A program made the position numbers and the translations under genes. From JAFKFI01 sp963795435 (GTDB lineage Bacteria > Pseudomonadota > Alphaproteobacteria > Acetobacterales > Acetobacteraceae), in contig CAWCHV010000001.1 of NCBI GenBank assembly GCA_963795435.1, forward strand, positions 62,001 through 126,000: DNA of 64,000 bases. Reading direction: 5' to 3'. Each line of letters opens with the position of its first letter. Position 1 is the first letter of the stretch. This document shows positions 35,040-44,439 of the stretch, piece by piece. The notes beneath the pieces are model-generated. The model was not told the DNA's origin. It worked only from the letters and a program-made list of their open reading frames with translations, and did not search any database.

Positions 35040-35880
35040 CTGGATGCGCGCTCGCAGAGGACAGGCCAGAGCGACGGCGGCCAGCTTGCGCGGCTTGCGC
35101 TCCAGCAATTGCATCAGCCACCGGCTCGAGCCGCGCGCCCCCTGCTTCGGACCGCGTGGCTCAGGACCGATGTCGCGCCAAGCACCAGCAATTCGCGCAG
35201 GCGTTCGTCGCCGGCGCGGATGATCCCGCCCAGCCGCTGCTTGCCGCCGCTGGAATGATCTTTTGGCGTCAGACCCAGGAACGCGGCGAAGGCCCGCCCG
35301 GAGGTGAAGCGTGGCGGATGCACGGCGGTGGCCAGGGCGAGCGCCGCGACTGGGCCGATGCCGGGGATGGTGGTGAGCAGCTGGCTCACCGGATTGTCCT
35401 TATGCAGTGCCGCCAGCCTTCGATCGAGGCCGGCGATCAAGGGCTTCGACGTCGACGCCGATCTCGGCGCAGAGTTCGCGTGCGAGGTCAGGAACCTCTT
35501 GCGCCTCGGCGATCATGGCCAGCAGAGCGCTTGGGTCTGCTCGTCGGGCACCCAGACCTCTGGTAGGAACCCGCTCGCATAGAGCCGCGCCAGCACCGAT
35601 GCATCGATGCGATCGGTCTTGATCTTGGCGTGCGCGATCAGCCGCACCTGTTGCGGATTGGCGATCACCACGCGGCCAACGTGCAGGTGCAAGACCTCGG
35701 CCACCGCCGCTGCATTCCCTGTCGCCTCGATCACCACATGATCGTCGTGGTCAGCGAGCGCGCGAACGCCGTCAGGCGGTCTCGATGCATCTCGATCCGG
35801 CCCAGCCGGATGAGACTTCCTCCTTCCAACGCCACCGCTTCCGCAAACACGCGGTGGATGTCCAGTCCGATGACACGCAT
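35040..35880 (-). pseudogene. IS110-family transposase, several lesions
   Basis: Starts at 35880 MRVIGLDIHRVFAEAVALEG (first D). After a frameshift near 35735 it reads VIEATGNAAAVAEVLHLHVG and IAHAKIKTDRIDASVLARLY (second motif). A stop and a shortened middle follow (VPDEQTQAL), then LLTTIPGIGPVAALALATAV, FAAFLGLTPKDHSSGGKQR and, past another shift, SRWLMQLLERKPRKLAAVAL. The middle shortening suggests an internal deletion or a chimera of two IS110 copies. IS630 copy 2 is inserted 28 bp upstream of its start. Confidence 0.8.
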
Positions 35881-35907
35881 TCCATTGCCTTGCCCTCCTT
35901 CGGTTAA

Positions 35908-37066
35908 TACCAAGGCTTCGAGATTGTGAACTCGAGGGGCTTCCCCGACGCGGCGGCGTTCTGATTCAAGACGGCGAACGCAGGAGTTCGCCATGCCGAT
36001 CCCGCTTCGGGCCGATTTTGATGCGTCGCAGCTGCGGTCCGCTGCCCGCCGGAGCAAGGACGGTCCGCAGGCGCGGCGATTGCTGGCGTTGGCGGCGATC
36101 TACGATGGTGCGAGCCGCACGGAGGCGGCCCGGATCGGCGGTGTGACGTTGCAGATCGTGCGCGACTGGGTGGTCAAGCTCAACACCCATGGCCCGGACG
36201 GCCTGGTCGATCGCAAGGCGCCCGGTCAGCCGTCGCGGCTGAACGACAGGCACCGCGCGGCGCTGGCCGAGATGATCGAGAGCGGGCCGATCCCCGCGAT
36301 TCATGGCGTGGTGCGTTGGCGCATCATCGACCTGTGCCAATGGGTCTGGGACGAGTTCCAGGTCACCATCGCCAAGCAGACGCTCGGCCGCGAGCTGCGC
36401 GCGATGGGGTATCGCAAGCTGTCCGCGCGTCCGCGTCATCACGCGCAGGCCGAGGGCGCCATCGAGGCTTTTAAAAAAGCTTCCCCGCGCAGCTGGACGC
36501 GATCGCGCGCCAGAAGGGCGTCGCTCCCGGCGATGTAGAGATCTGGTTCGGCGATGAAGCGCGCATCGGTCAGAAAAACAAGATCACGCGACGCTGGGCG
36601 AAACGCGGCACCCGGCCATCCGCCCCACACGACCAGCGCACGGCCTCGACCTACATCTTCGGTGCCATCTGCCCCAAAGAGGGCAAGAGCGTCGGCCTGA
36701 TCCTGCCCTGGTGCAACACCGAGGCGATGGGCCTGCATCTGGCGGCGATCTCGGCGCAGGTCGCGCCCGGACGGCACGCGGCGCTTCTTGTCGATCAAGC
36801 CGGATGGCACACGTCCGAGAAGCTCGTCGTGCCCGACAACCTCACAATCGTGTCGCTGCCCGCCAAATGCCCAGAGCTGAACCCGCAAGAGAACGTGTGG
36901 GAGTTCATGCGCGACAACTGGCTCTCCAACCGAGTGTTCACCTGCTACGACAACCTGGTCGACCATTGCTGCGACGCCTGGAACAAACTCGTCGATCAAC
37001 CTTGGAGAATCATGTCCCTTGGGCTGCGAGACTGGGCGCATGGGTACTAATCAGAGAGTCCTGGTA
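35908..37066 (+). mobile_element. IS630-family insertion sequence, copy 2
   Basis: 1159 bp, ends TACCAAGG and CCTGGTA, flanked by TAA (35905-35907 and 37067-37069). Same orientation as copy 1 and about 34 kb away. Inverted relative to copy 3, about 9.6 kb further on. Confidence 0.92.
35993..37050 (+). CDS. IS630 family transposase, produced by -1 frameshift (copy 2)
   Basis: Same two-frame DDE transposase as at 789. The first frame (35993-36538) and the DDE frame (ending TAA 37050) encode proteins identical to copy 1. The slippery T4A6 run is at 36469-36478. All catalytic motifs (DEARIGQK, LVDQAGWH, LNPQENVWE) are intact. With the complete leader sequence (GTGAACTCGAG), this is the likeliest active source copy. 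Confidence 0.9.
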
Positions 37067-37290
37067 TAAGCCGACGGGAGCCAACGGGCAACACGACACC
37101 TACAGATCCGCGCTCACAGCGCATCCCGGTCATTCGCAGAGGCGGCCATGTAACGAGCTCGAGCTCTTGGCTCACAGTCTGATCGACGGCCTGCCCGCAC
37201 CTACGTGCTCCCGGTGCCTCTCGTCCCGGATGGTCGCACCATAGCGCCGACCCACCTTGGATCAGCCGAACGCAAGGCACCGAGATCATC

Positions 37291-37539
37291 ATGCCGGATA
37301 ACGGCATCTGCGAGCGGTTTCACAAGACCCTGCTGGACGAGTTCTACCGCGTCGCCTTCCGCAAGAAGGTCTACGACACGCCGGAGGCCCTGCAGGCCGA
37401 CCTGGATGACTGGGTGAAGATCTATAACGAGCAGAGCACCCACCAGGGCCGCTGGTGCTTCGGCAAGGTCCCGATGCAGACCTCCCTCCACAGCGCCGCC
37501 TGGGCGCGCGAAAAGCAGAACACCGACAAGGCCGCGTAG
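37291..37539 (+). pseudogene. IS481/IS3-like transposase C-terminal fragment
   Basis: Plus-strand frame with NGICERFHKTLLDEFYRVAF (the integrase-core E), then ALQADLDDWVKIYNEQSTHQ and GRWCFGKVPMQTSL, the C-terminal end of an IS481-type rve transposase. The first two catalytic aspartates and the HTH region are missing upstream. Confidence 0.8.
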
Positions 37540-37597
37540 AGGGAGCACATGACAGCTTCGATCGGGCGGACACCCACCACGCCAGATCGACAGTCCG

Positions 37598-39508
37598 ATA
37601 GCGGTAGGGACGCTCGTTACCGATCGCCCCCCGCACAGATCCGTACGTGCGGCATTCCCGCATACGGCTCCCACCTCGGGTGCTTGACGGCAAATCGCTG
37701 TTGCGGCCATGGATGAAGGATCGCCGGTTTTGGGAGCCATGCGTCCGCGAGCTTCCCCACCCGCTTCCACGTGAACCTGTCCTTCTGGCTGCGTCGCAGC
37801 AAGCTCCGCCGCCATAGATCGGTCACGTGATAGCGGAACGCACTCAGCGCCGCGCCATTCGTCGGTACGGCGTGATAGGCGAGAAACCCAGAGACGACCT
37901 GCCTCAGCCAAATCCCCTGCTCGGGGATCGGGTGATGCATCCGCCGTCGCAGCTCCTCCTTAACTTCGTGGAGTTTTGCTCGCATGCGGTCCGCCCGGGT
38001 CTTCCGTTTGAGCAGGAAGTGGCCCTGACGGGATTTGCCACAGATGAGCGTAAAGCCCAGGAAGTTGAAGGTCTCGGGTTTACCGAGCCCGCGCCGACCG
38101 CGCGTCGCCGCCGCAAAGCGGCCAAACTCGATCAGGCGGGTCTTCTCTGGATGCAGCGACAGCTTGAACTCCGTCAACCGTGCGCGCATTGCGTCCCAGA
38201 AGCGCCGGGCATCAGCCTCGTGCTCGAAGCCGACCACGATATCATCCGCGTATCTCAGAATGATCATGTCGCCCGTGGCCTTGCACCGTCGCCAGTGCTC
38301 GGCCCATAGGTCGAACACGTAGTGCAGGTAGACGTTGGCGAGCAGCGGCGATGCCACTGATCCCTGCGGCGTCCCCTTGTCACTGATCGTGAGGACCTCC
38401 TCCTCAAGAACGCCCGCCTTGAGCCATTTTCGGATCAGGCGGATGACGCGCCGATCGCCGATCCGATGTTCCAGGAAGCGAATCAGCCATTCCTGGCTGA
38501 CCTCATCGAAGAACGTTCGGATGTCGGCGTCCAGGATGTAGTTCACCTTGGTGCGCGTGATGCCGACCACCAGCGCATCCAGCGCATCGTGCTGGCTGCG
38601 CTTGGGCCGGAACCCATACGAGAACCCGAGGAAATCTTCCTCGTAGATCGCGTTCAGTACCGCAACGGTCGCTCGCTGGACGATCTTGTCTTCCAGCGCG
38701 GCGACCGCGAGCGGGCGCTGTCGGCCGTCTGGCTTCGGAATATACCGACGCCGGGACGGCTGCGCCCGGTATGCTCCCCGATGGACCCGTTCGTGCAGCT
38801 CCTCGATCCTGAGATCGAGGTCAGCCTCGTAGGCCCGCCATGTCAGCCCATCGACCCCCGGTGCAGCGTCCCGCTTGAGCGCGAAGAACGCCGTCCGCAG
38901 CATCGATGCATCGAGATGGTGGAAGAGCGTGGTGAACTGTTCCTTCTTCCGTCGCCTCGCGGCGTCCCGTACGCGCTCCAGCGCCTGGGACACGCTTGCC
39001 CGGTCCTGCGCCCGGCGCGTGCTTTGCTGGTTCGCGTTCCCCTCGGCCCCGGCCCTTGGCTCCGCCGGCTCCGCCGCCGGTCGCCCGGCCTTGTTCGCAG
39101 GCTTCATCGCTACTATGGCCGGGTCTGACTTCTCGTGTCCGTGCATCAGTGGCTTCGGTTCCTCACCTTCCCGCTGCGGACCGCGATGGCGTGCCATCGT
39201 CGGCCGGACACGAGACCTCCCGGTTCCCGTACAAGGGGCGTCCGCACATGCCAGGGTCTCCGACCACGCCGGGCCGTCCGGGCACTCGCGATCTCGCGCC
39301 CGTCCGTGTTGCCTTCCGCGATCTGAACCGCGTCGGCGCCCGGGACTGTATTTCTTACGCGGCTCAATGGCTGGCCTGTGCGCTCCCCTACCGACGCTTC
39401 GCCCTCACCCTCACGAGTGGTGACGCACGGCTCGGGGCCGAGGTGGTTCGCTATACCTTCCTCGTGGTGGACTCGCACCACCTACTCCTTGCCGGTCTCC
39501 CGGCGCAC
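37598..39508 (-). mobile_element. Group II intron B
   Basis: Minus-strand intron of about 1911 bp. The 5' end is GTGCGCCGGGAGACCGG at 39508. A domain V-like hairpin GAGCCGTATGCGGG...CCGCACGTACGGATC lies at about 37636-37672, followed by a domain VI stem and the 3' end CTACCGCTAT at 37598. The ends and length match intron A at 5445-7353, while the RT proteins are clearly diverged (not a recent duplication). Confidence 0.85.
37617..39146 (-). CDS. ltrA: Group II intron reverse transcriptase/maturase
   Basis: Intron B protein, about 509 residues from ATG 39146 (MHGHEKSDPAIVAMKPANKA). RT motifs in order: AAPGVDGLTWRAYEADLDL, RRYIPKPDGRQRPLAVAALE, FLGFSYGFRPKRSQHDALD, GTPQGSVASPLLANVYLHYV, and catalytic ILRYADDIVVGFE. 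The X/maturase domain follows (VSGFLAYHAVPTNGAALSAF). No HNH endonuclease is present. Unlike intron A's protein, the frame continues about 20 residues through the domain V sequence (WEPYAGMPHVRICAGG), so the coding region and the catalytic RNA hairpin overlap. Confidence 0.92.
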   Translation of the reverse strand: MHGHEKSDPAIVAMKPANKAGRPAAEPAEPRAGAEGNANQQSTRRAQDRASVSQALERVRDAARRRKKEQFTTLFHHLDASMLRTAFFALKRDAAPGVDGLTWRAYEADLDLRIEELHERVHRGAYRAQPSRRRYIPKPDGRQRPLAVAALEDKIVQRATVAVLNAIYEEDFLGFSYGFRPKRSQHDALDALVVGITRTKVNYILDADIRTFFDEVSQEWLIRFLEHRIGDRRVIRLIRKWLKAGVLEEEVLTISDKGTPQGSVASPLLANVYLHYVFDLWAEHWRRCKATGDMIILRYADDIVVGFEHEADARRFWDAMRARLTEFKLSLHPEKTRLIEFGRFAAATRGRRGLGKPETFNFLGFTLICGKSRQGHFLLKRKTRADRMRAKLHEVKEELRRRMHHPIPEQGIWLRQVVSGFLAYHAVPTNGAALSAFRYHVTDLWRRSLLRRSQKDRFTWKRVGKLADAWLPKPAILHPWPQQRFAVKHPRWEPYAGMPHVRICAGGDR

Positions 39509-39581
39509 TCAGAACAAATAGAAACTTCTACAGCGAAATCCCCACTACCATTCTCCGATCACTTCGCCCAGCACTTCGCGT

Positions 39582-40082
39582 TCAGACGGCCTTTGCCGCC
39601 GCCTTTTCTGCTCGCTCCGCCAGCTGGCTAGTGTATTCGTCCGCCTTGTAGATGTCCTTGACGATGCCCTTGAGCTTCGCGGCGCCGTCCTTTTCGCCCA
39701 AGGCGTCTGCATAAGCGGCGGCCGTGCCGAACCCGGCAAGACCGTAGTGCGACATCCGTTGATATTGAGCGATGATCATGAGGTCGCGTAGTGGGGCTTC
39801 CAGCTCTTCATCGAGCGCATGCTTCTTCGCCTCCGCGACCAGGCCTTCCATGCCCCGGCAACGTTCCTTTCCGACACTGCCGCCCGCGCCTTCGAGCACA
39901 GATTTCAACGTCTCCGTATGTTTCCCGATTCCGGTTACCGACTGGGCCAGCAAATCCTTCAGCTTTTTATCCGACGCCCTCTCGCTCATATCTTTCATGA
40001 GCTGCTGCATCTGGTCATTGGCTGACCACAGATCTCGCATTTCCGCGATGTATAGCTGCTTGAGATTTCCGGATGACACCAT
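39582..40082 (-). CDS. DUF892/YciE-type ferritin-like protein
   Basis: 166-residue cytosolic protein of the YciE/DUF892 ferritin-like family, four-helix-bundle proteins linked to stress. The ATG at 40082 gives MVSSGNLKQLYIAEMRDLWS. The family signature continues LWSANDQMQQLMKDM, HTETLKSVLEGAGGSVGKE, and MIIAQYQRMSHYGLAGFGTA (the Q/H-rich helix carrying metal ligands), ending EYTSQLAERAEKAAAKAV. Length is normal. It lies upstream of, and on the same strand as, intron B, and 36 bp downstream of a PRC-barrel gene. Stress-type genes of these two families are often neighbours. Confidence 0.88.
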   Translation of the reverse strand: MVSSGNLKQLYIAEMRDLWSANDQMQQLMKDMSERASDKKLKDLLAQSVTGIGKHTETLKSVLEGAGGSVGKERCRGMEGLVAEAKKHALDEELEAPLRDLMIIAQYQRMSHYGLAGFGTAAAYADALGEKDGAAKLKGIVKDIYKADEYTSQLAERAEKAAAKAV

Positions 40083-40118
40083 GTGCGCATTCTCCCATTG
40101 TCGCGGTCACGTGAGACT

Positions 40119-40523
40119 TCAGGGATTCTGAAGCCGTGAAGCCAACGTCGTCGGCTGGCCGTAGTAGTCATTCACGCGACGGCCATAGGCCGGATCGTCC
40201 CAGGTGCAGCTCTCATCGGCAGCATGTGAGGGGGCGCCCACCAGACGTGAGCAGTCAACGTCCACCACCACATAACCGCCCTGGCCTGGATCGTAGGTCA
40301 GCGCCTGCCACGGCAAGGGATGGTATCGGTCACCGATCCCAAGGAAGCCGCCAAAGCTCATGACGGCGTAGTTGGCCTGTCCAGAGACCTTGTCGAGCAT
40401 CACATCGTAGATGCTGCCGAGCTTCTCGCCCGTCTTGTTGTAGACGGTCGTGCCGTTGACTTTGCTGGCCGCGATCAGCTGGCCTCCGGTATCGGACGGG
40501 TCATTGAGATCAGCCACTGTCAT
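40119..40523 (-). CDS. PRC-barrel domain protein
   Basis: 134-residue protein. The ATG at 40523 gives MTVADLNDPSDTGGQLIAAS and the PRC-barrel core: SKVNGTTVYNKTGEKLGSIY, DVMLDKVSGQANYAVMSFGG, FLGIGDRYHPLPWQALTYDP. The tail has two cysteines (DVDCSRL, ESCTWDD). PRC-barrel proteins of this size are usually stress-induced and of unknown partner. It is probably co-transcribed with the DUF892 gene (36 bp gap). An IS5 element lies about 225 bp upstream and may separate the pair from distal promoter elements. Confidence 0.87.
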   Translation of the reverse strand: MTVADLNDPSDTGGQLIAASKVNGTTVYNKTGEKLGSIYDVMLDKVSGQANYAVMSFGGFLGIGDRYHPLPWQALTYDPGQGGYVVVDVDCSRLVGAPSHAADESCTWDDPAYGRRVNDYYGQPTTLASRLQNP

Positions 40524-40748
40524 TTCCCCCGTTGTTCGATGCCCGGCACGCCTGCCGTTGGGCGTGGCGGCCGCGTGCAGCTCCAACACGACGGCCCCAG
40601 ACCGGTTTTCACGGCGCGAAAACGTCATCGTTTGCGGCTGCATGCAGGCGCCCGGCAGATCTCCTGCCCAGCGGAGTGCAGGCACGTCATTCTGCGGAGC
40701 GTTTCGGCGGCTGCGGGATCGGTGATGCCCCTTCACATCCGATGTCAT

Positions 40749-41911
40749 GAGACCTGTGCGCGGATGGCTGGTTCGACCTCGATGTCCCCTATTTTATGAT
40801 GTCGCACTATCGAGGGTCGTCCAAAGCCGCATCGCTTCTGACCGTCCGGTGCGCGGCGCTACCCCTGGCGGTGAGCAGAACTCCGAGTGTCACTCTCACG
40901 CCGCCGCGACGGTGATCAGGCGCCAGGTTCGGCGCAAGTTGTAGGCCATTGCGGTGAGCCTGACCTGCAGGCCGGCTTTGGCCAGGCCAAGCCAGCGCAT
41001 CCGGCGTAGGCCGTAGGAACGCTTGCACGTGCCGAACACCTTTTCGATCCGGGCACGCACGCGCCGCACCGCGGCATTGTGCGCCTTCAGGCGTGCCAGG
41101 GCTTCCGGACCACCCCAGGTGCCGGTATGCACGACGCGTGGATTGCCGCCGCGGGCGCGAATCACAGCTTCGGGCCTGCTGCCGGAGAAGGCGGTGTCGC
41201 CGTATGTGTCCCCGGGCGCGTCGGGCAGCACCGCGTCCAGTTCGGCGGCGTCGTGAACGTTCGCAGTCGTGACCTCGACACCGCGAATCAACCCGGCTTC
41301 CTGGTCGGTCGCGACGTGCGCCTTGTAGCCGTGCGTCGGCTTGCGCCTGCGATGGCCCGACCAACGCGCCTCGTCATCGTGTTGAATGCTGGCCGACGGG
41401 ATCAGGGTCGCGTCCACCAGGGTGCCGGTTCGCATCACGAGGCCGCGCTGATCGAGTTGACGTGTGATGATTTCAAACAGCGGCCGATCAAGCCCACGGC
41501 GCACCAACTCGGCACGGAAGCGGACGAAGGCGGTGCGCTCGGGCGTGGCCTCGCTCGCGACGAAGCCGCAGAAACGCCGGAAGCTGGCCCGGTCATCAAG
41601 CGCTTCCGCCAATCTCACATCGGACAAATCGTGCCATGTCGCCAACAGCAGAGCGCGGAACAACGCCAGCGGCGGCCAACCCGGCTCGCCTTTCGGCGCC
41701 GCCGAGATGTCGGCGAGTAAACGGTCCACCTCCGTCCAGTCCACCAGCGCCGCCACCTCATCCAACGACGACCTTTGGCGGCCGTGCGCATCCGCAAATC
41801 CGAGCCGCTCCTGCCCGATCCGACGACGCGCCATTCCCGCCTCCATCATGCTCCGAACACAATGGAATCAGACCGCGCCGCGTCGGCCCAAGCCATCCGC
41901 GCACAGGTCTC
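40749..41911 (-). mobile_element. IS5-family element, intact
   Basis: 1163-bp element with perfect 21-bp terminal inverted repeats starting GAGACCTGTGCGCGGATGGC (40749-40769 and 41891-41911). It is flanked by the direct repeat GTCAT (40744-40748 and 41912-41916). One full transposase gene lies between. The right end lies 8 bp before the start codon of the small gene at 41920. Confidence 0.9.
40896..41834 (-). CDS. IS5 family transposase
   Basis: 312-residue DDE transposase starting MARRRIGQERLGFADAHGRQ at 41834. It has the N-terminal DUF772-type region (LALFRALLLATWHDLSDVRL, RFCGFVASEATPERTAFVRF). The catalytic core follows: TGTLVDATLIPSASI (first D), YKAHVATDQEAGLIRGVEVT, GDTYGDTAFSGSRP (second D), ARIEKVFGTCKRSYGLRRMR (E in the YREK-like box). 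It is complete with an uninterrupted frame inside perfect inverted repeats, so probably active. Confidence 0.92.
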   Translation of the reverse strand: MARRRIGQERLGFADAHGRQRSSLDEVAALVDWTEVDRLLADISAAPKGEPGWPPLALFRALLLATWHDLSDVRLAEALDDRASFRRFCGFVASEATPERTAFVRFRAELVRRGLDRPLFEIITRQLDQRGLVMRTGTLVDATLIPSASIQHDDEARWSGHRRRKPTHGYKAHVATDQEAGLIRGVEVTTANVHDAAELDAVLPDAPGDTYGDTAFSGSRPEAVIRARGGNPRVVHTGTWGGPEALARLKAHNAAVRRVRARIEKVFGTCKRSYGLRRMRWLGLAKAGLQVRLTAMAYNLRRTWRLITVAAA

Positions 41912-41919
41912 GTCATATC

Positions 41920-42027
41920 ATGAGCAACGGCGATCCCGCAGCCGCGTTTGCGGCCCGAACACGACACGGGCGCAGCCGAAAGCGCCTGACGGAAAGACTC
42001 ATTCCAGAGATGGCCAAGTCCCTTTGA
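41920..42027 (+). CDS. Small hypothetical protein next to IS5
   Basis: 35-residue basic protein starting MSNGDPAAAFAARTRHGRSR. It starts 3 bp after the GTCAT target duplication of the IS5 element and ends 12 bp before the next gene. Either the IS separated it from its promoter, or it is the surviving part of a longer gene. Confidence 0.35.
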   Translation: MSNGDPAAAFAARTRHGRSRKRLTERLIPEMAKSL

Positions 42028-42039
42028 TGGGGAACTCGA

Positions 42040-42486
42040 ATGGCAACTTGGTCCCGCGTCTCTGACCTGGAGAACGATGGCGGCCAGCTTCCCGCATGGT
42101 TCGTGAGCCGGATGACTGCCGTGCGCGGGGCATTCGGCCTTCTGCTCGCTCCCGGGGACGTGCTGCGGGTGATCTCGTTGGTCGCCGCGCATATCTCCTC
42201 GGACGGGATTGTCCTGCTGGACATCCTGCTGGATCACGCCGGCGTTCCCGATGGCGTCGACACCGCTTGGCGGTCCAAGCACTACCTGGGCGCACCCTTG
42301 CCGGCCGCGACCAGGGCCACGGTCAACATGGCCCACGTCGTTGCCGCGATCGAGTTCTCGGCTGAGCAGAACGCCGAGGGGCCAGACGAGATCTCCGGTT
42401 CAGCGACCCAGGCGATTTCGGGCACCGTCGGGGAGCTGAGGCAGGCGGCCGAGGATGCGGTCGAACGACGAGCAGACGGCGGTTAG
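42040..42486 (+). CDS. Hypothetical protein
   Basis: 148-residue soluble protein starting MATWSRVSDLENDGGQLPAW. It has helical segments AVRGAFGLLLAPGDVLRVIS and VNMAHVVAAIEFSAEQNAEG and an Ala/Glu-rich tail. GGGGA at 42029-42033 overlaps the expected ribosome-site position. No family motif recognised, but codon use fits a real gene. The IS5 insertion upstream may affect its expression. Confidence 0.6.
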   Translation: MATWSRVSDLENDGGQLPAWFVSRMTAVRGAFGLLLAPGDVLRVISLVAAHISSDGIVLLDILLDHAGVPDGVDTAWRSKHYLGAPLPAATRATVNMAHVVAAIEFSAEQNAEGPDEISGSATQAISGTVGELRQAAEDAVERRADGG

Positions 42487-43032
42487 CCGAGGGTGGGCCT
42501 GTCCTCGGTGCGGCTCGGTGGGACGACCCGGCGGCCGAGGCGGCTGTTTTCATCCCGAGTCCCAAGTGCTGCCTCGCTGCACAGGCCTTCGTTCGTCCCT
42601 GAACAGGAATCGTTTGAAATGCGCTTGCTCATCTTCGTCGGTCTCGCCAATGGCGACGATCGCGGCGAGTGAGCCGCCGCCGTCGGGGGCAAGCCGCTAC
42701 CTGGTTTTGATCCGGCGCTCCCGACCGTTCGGCTCGGGCCCTTCGACAACTGACCGACAATCGCATCCGACAAGCCATGGTCGCGGAGAGTATCCGGCAG
42801 CATCGGGGCGAATGTGCCTGTCCTTCTCAGGTGGATCGGCGCGGGCGAACCTGCAGTAAGCGTGCCGGAAAGTCGATCGGACCAGAACACCCAAAGCCTT
42901 TCTGCACGCCGCTCGAGATATCCGACGAAAAGGTAAAGGCTTGGCGTAAAAAGCGGCAGCGCTAGGTGCCGAGGGACGCGCGCCGCCTGGCATGCACAGT
43001 GCGTCACGATGACGCCCTGCCATGCTGTAAGG
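42487..43032. other. No recognisable gene
   Basis: About 545 bp. Open frames on both strands (for example plus strand 42777-42965) are Arg/Ser-rich shadows with no family motif. It is probably remnant accessory DNA between the 42040 gene and receiver debris. Confidence 0.4.
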
Positions 43033-43160
43033 CTAGCGGCGAGGCTCGTGATGCGGGCCTTTCAGGAGCTGGTGCGCGAGGGCCACAAGTTCCGATGGGG
43101 TGAATGGCTTTTCGAGCAGCGCGTCTTTGGCGTCGAGACGGTCTCCGACGGTATCCGGAC
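43033..43160 (-). pseudogene. Response-regulator receiver domain, C-terminal scrap
   Basis: Minus-strand frame ending at 43033 reads RLDAKDALLEKPFTPSELVA then LAHQLLKG. This is the last beta strand and helix of a CheY-like receiver (KP in LEKPFTPSEL). The Asp-bearing part is absent. Confidence 0.5.
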
Positions 43161-43374
43161 ACGGGGCTGAGACCGGCAACGGTGGAAGATCTCGTTCGTC
43201 GTGCAACGGAACGATGTCCGTCGAAGCTGCCGCTGCAGGTGGCATGATGGTGCGTCTCGCCTTTCCCAAGGCGCCCCCGAAGAGGGGTAGTTGCGTGCTG
43301 CGGCCTTAAGACTGCCACGCGGTCGAGTCGAGGCTGATGCTCGGGGGCCGCGAGAATGCTCCCGTGGCGGTATC

Positions 43375-43739
43375 AATTGTGTGTAGAGGTGATACAGCCA
43401 GTCGGTGTGAACCCGCCGCAGCGACGCACCGCGCCCGGCGTGACTTCGAGACGGCGGCGTCGCCGAGCGCGCGGCCTCTCTCGGCTCAGGGAAGTCCTGC
43501 GTCGGAGCGACCGATACGATACCGGGCTCTTCGTCCGCACGTGCGCCTTCCTCCGCCTCGAGGTCTCCGGCGGAGCGCACGCCAGCTGGCAATTCGGGAA
43601 CGACGGCCGATGCCGCGGGAGCCACAGGCACGGGCGGGTTTGGCGGCGAGCCAGCCGGGGGTGACGGGGGCTGCAGCCATTCGAGCAGGGCATCGGCCGC
43701 CTCGGTGACCTTGGCCGCGGCCGAACGCGGACGCGTCAC
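43375..43739 (-). CDS. Hypothetical protein coupled to the integrase gene, 3' end uncertain
   Basis: GTG at 43739 overlaps the integrase stop (GTGA). The protein begins VTRPRSAAAKVTEAADALLE and WLQPPSPPAGSPPNPPVPVA (Pro-rich linker), and later has RRVHTDWLYHLYT. A DWLYH motif of this kind often starts a small domain in proteins encoded next to such integrases, but here the frame loses likeness to anything after about 43375. It may be truncated. Function unknown. Confidence 0.45.
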
Positions 43740-44404
43740 GCGCTTGCCTTCCGGTCCCGTCGAGAGCTCCGCCGCGCCAGGACAAGGCGGATCGCGTCGG
43801 CGCCGAGGCGGCGATGCTCGACATTGCCCCAGCGATCGATCTTTCGGAACGCCGGCCCGAACTGCGTGTCCGACGCGCGCAGCCACTCCCGGAGCGCCTG
43901 GACCGGACACGTGCCCGGATTGGCGCTGCAAGGGATCGCAACCTCGCATACGGGGTCACCGCGGAGCGTGAGCTCGACGACGGCCGGGGTGAAGCGCAGT
44001 CGCTCGACGTCGAGACCGACCAGCGCGACACGCCCGAGCCCAGCGGCCATCAGCAGCAGCAGGGCTCGATCGCGCAGCCCGGCGAGATCCCCGGGGCAAG
44101 CCGTCGCCATGCGAACCAGTTGGGCGGGCCGCGGGGGCGGGGCGCGAGGCGCGCCCCGGGCGCGTCTCCGGGCCTCCCGGAGAACGGCTCTCACGGCCGG
44201 ATCGGCGGCGGGGGAAGCGAGACCTCGCCGGCAGTGCTGGTCGGCGATGGCGGCGACGCGACGGCCCAGCGCGCCATCGCTCAGCCGTTCCGCGGCGGCG
44301 CCGAGAAAGGACGCCACGGTCGCCGGGTCGGCGGGAAGCGCGTTCAGGCCCGCCTCGTCGCACCAGGCTGCGAAGGAGTTCCAGTCGGCTCTGTACGGCC
44401 GCAC
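43736..44404 (-). CDS. Tyrosine recombinase/integrase lacking its catalytic C-terminus
   Basis: 222-residue protein. The N-terminal SAM-like core-binding domain reads YRADWNSFAAWCDEAGLNAL, PADPATVASFLGAAAERLS. The start of the catalytic domain has GLRDRALLLLMAAGLGRVAL (the first catalytic Arg in LGRVALVGL). The frame ends RLGADAIRLVLARRSSRRDR, just where the HxLR box and nucleophile Tyr (about 90 residues more) should follow. It is therefore truncated or a regulatory short form. It also overlaps the remains of a cytochrome b561 gene at its 5' side. Confidence 0.7.
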   Translation of the reverse strand: MRPYRADWNSFAAWCDEAGLNALPADPATVASFLGAAAERLSDGALGRRVAAIADQHCRRGLASPAADPAVRAVLREARRRARGAPRAPPPRPAQLVRMATACPGDLAGLRDRALLLLMAAGLGRVALVGLDVERLRFTPAVVELTLRGDPVCEVAIPCSANPGTCPVQALREWLRASDTQFGPAFRKIDRWGNVEHRRLGADAIRLVLARRSSRRDRKASA

Positions 44405-44439
44405 CGTCTCGGGTGTGCGCGAGCGTCCGAGAGCCGACG

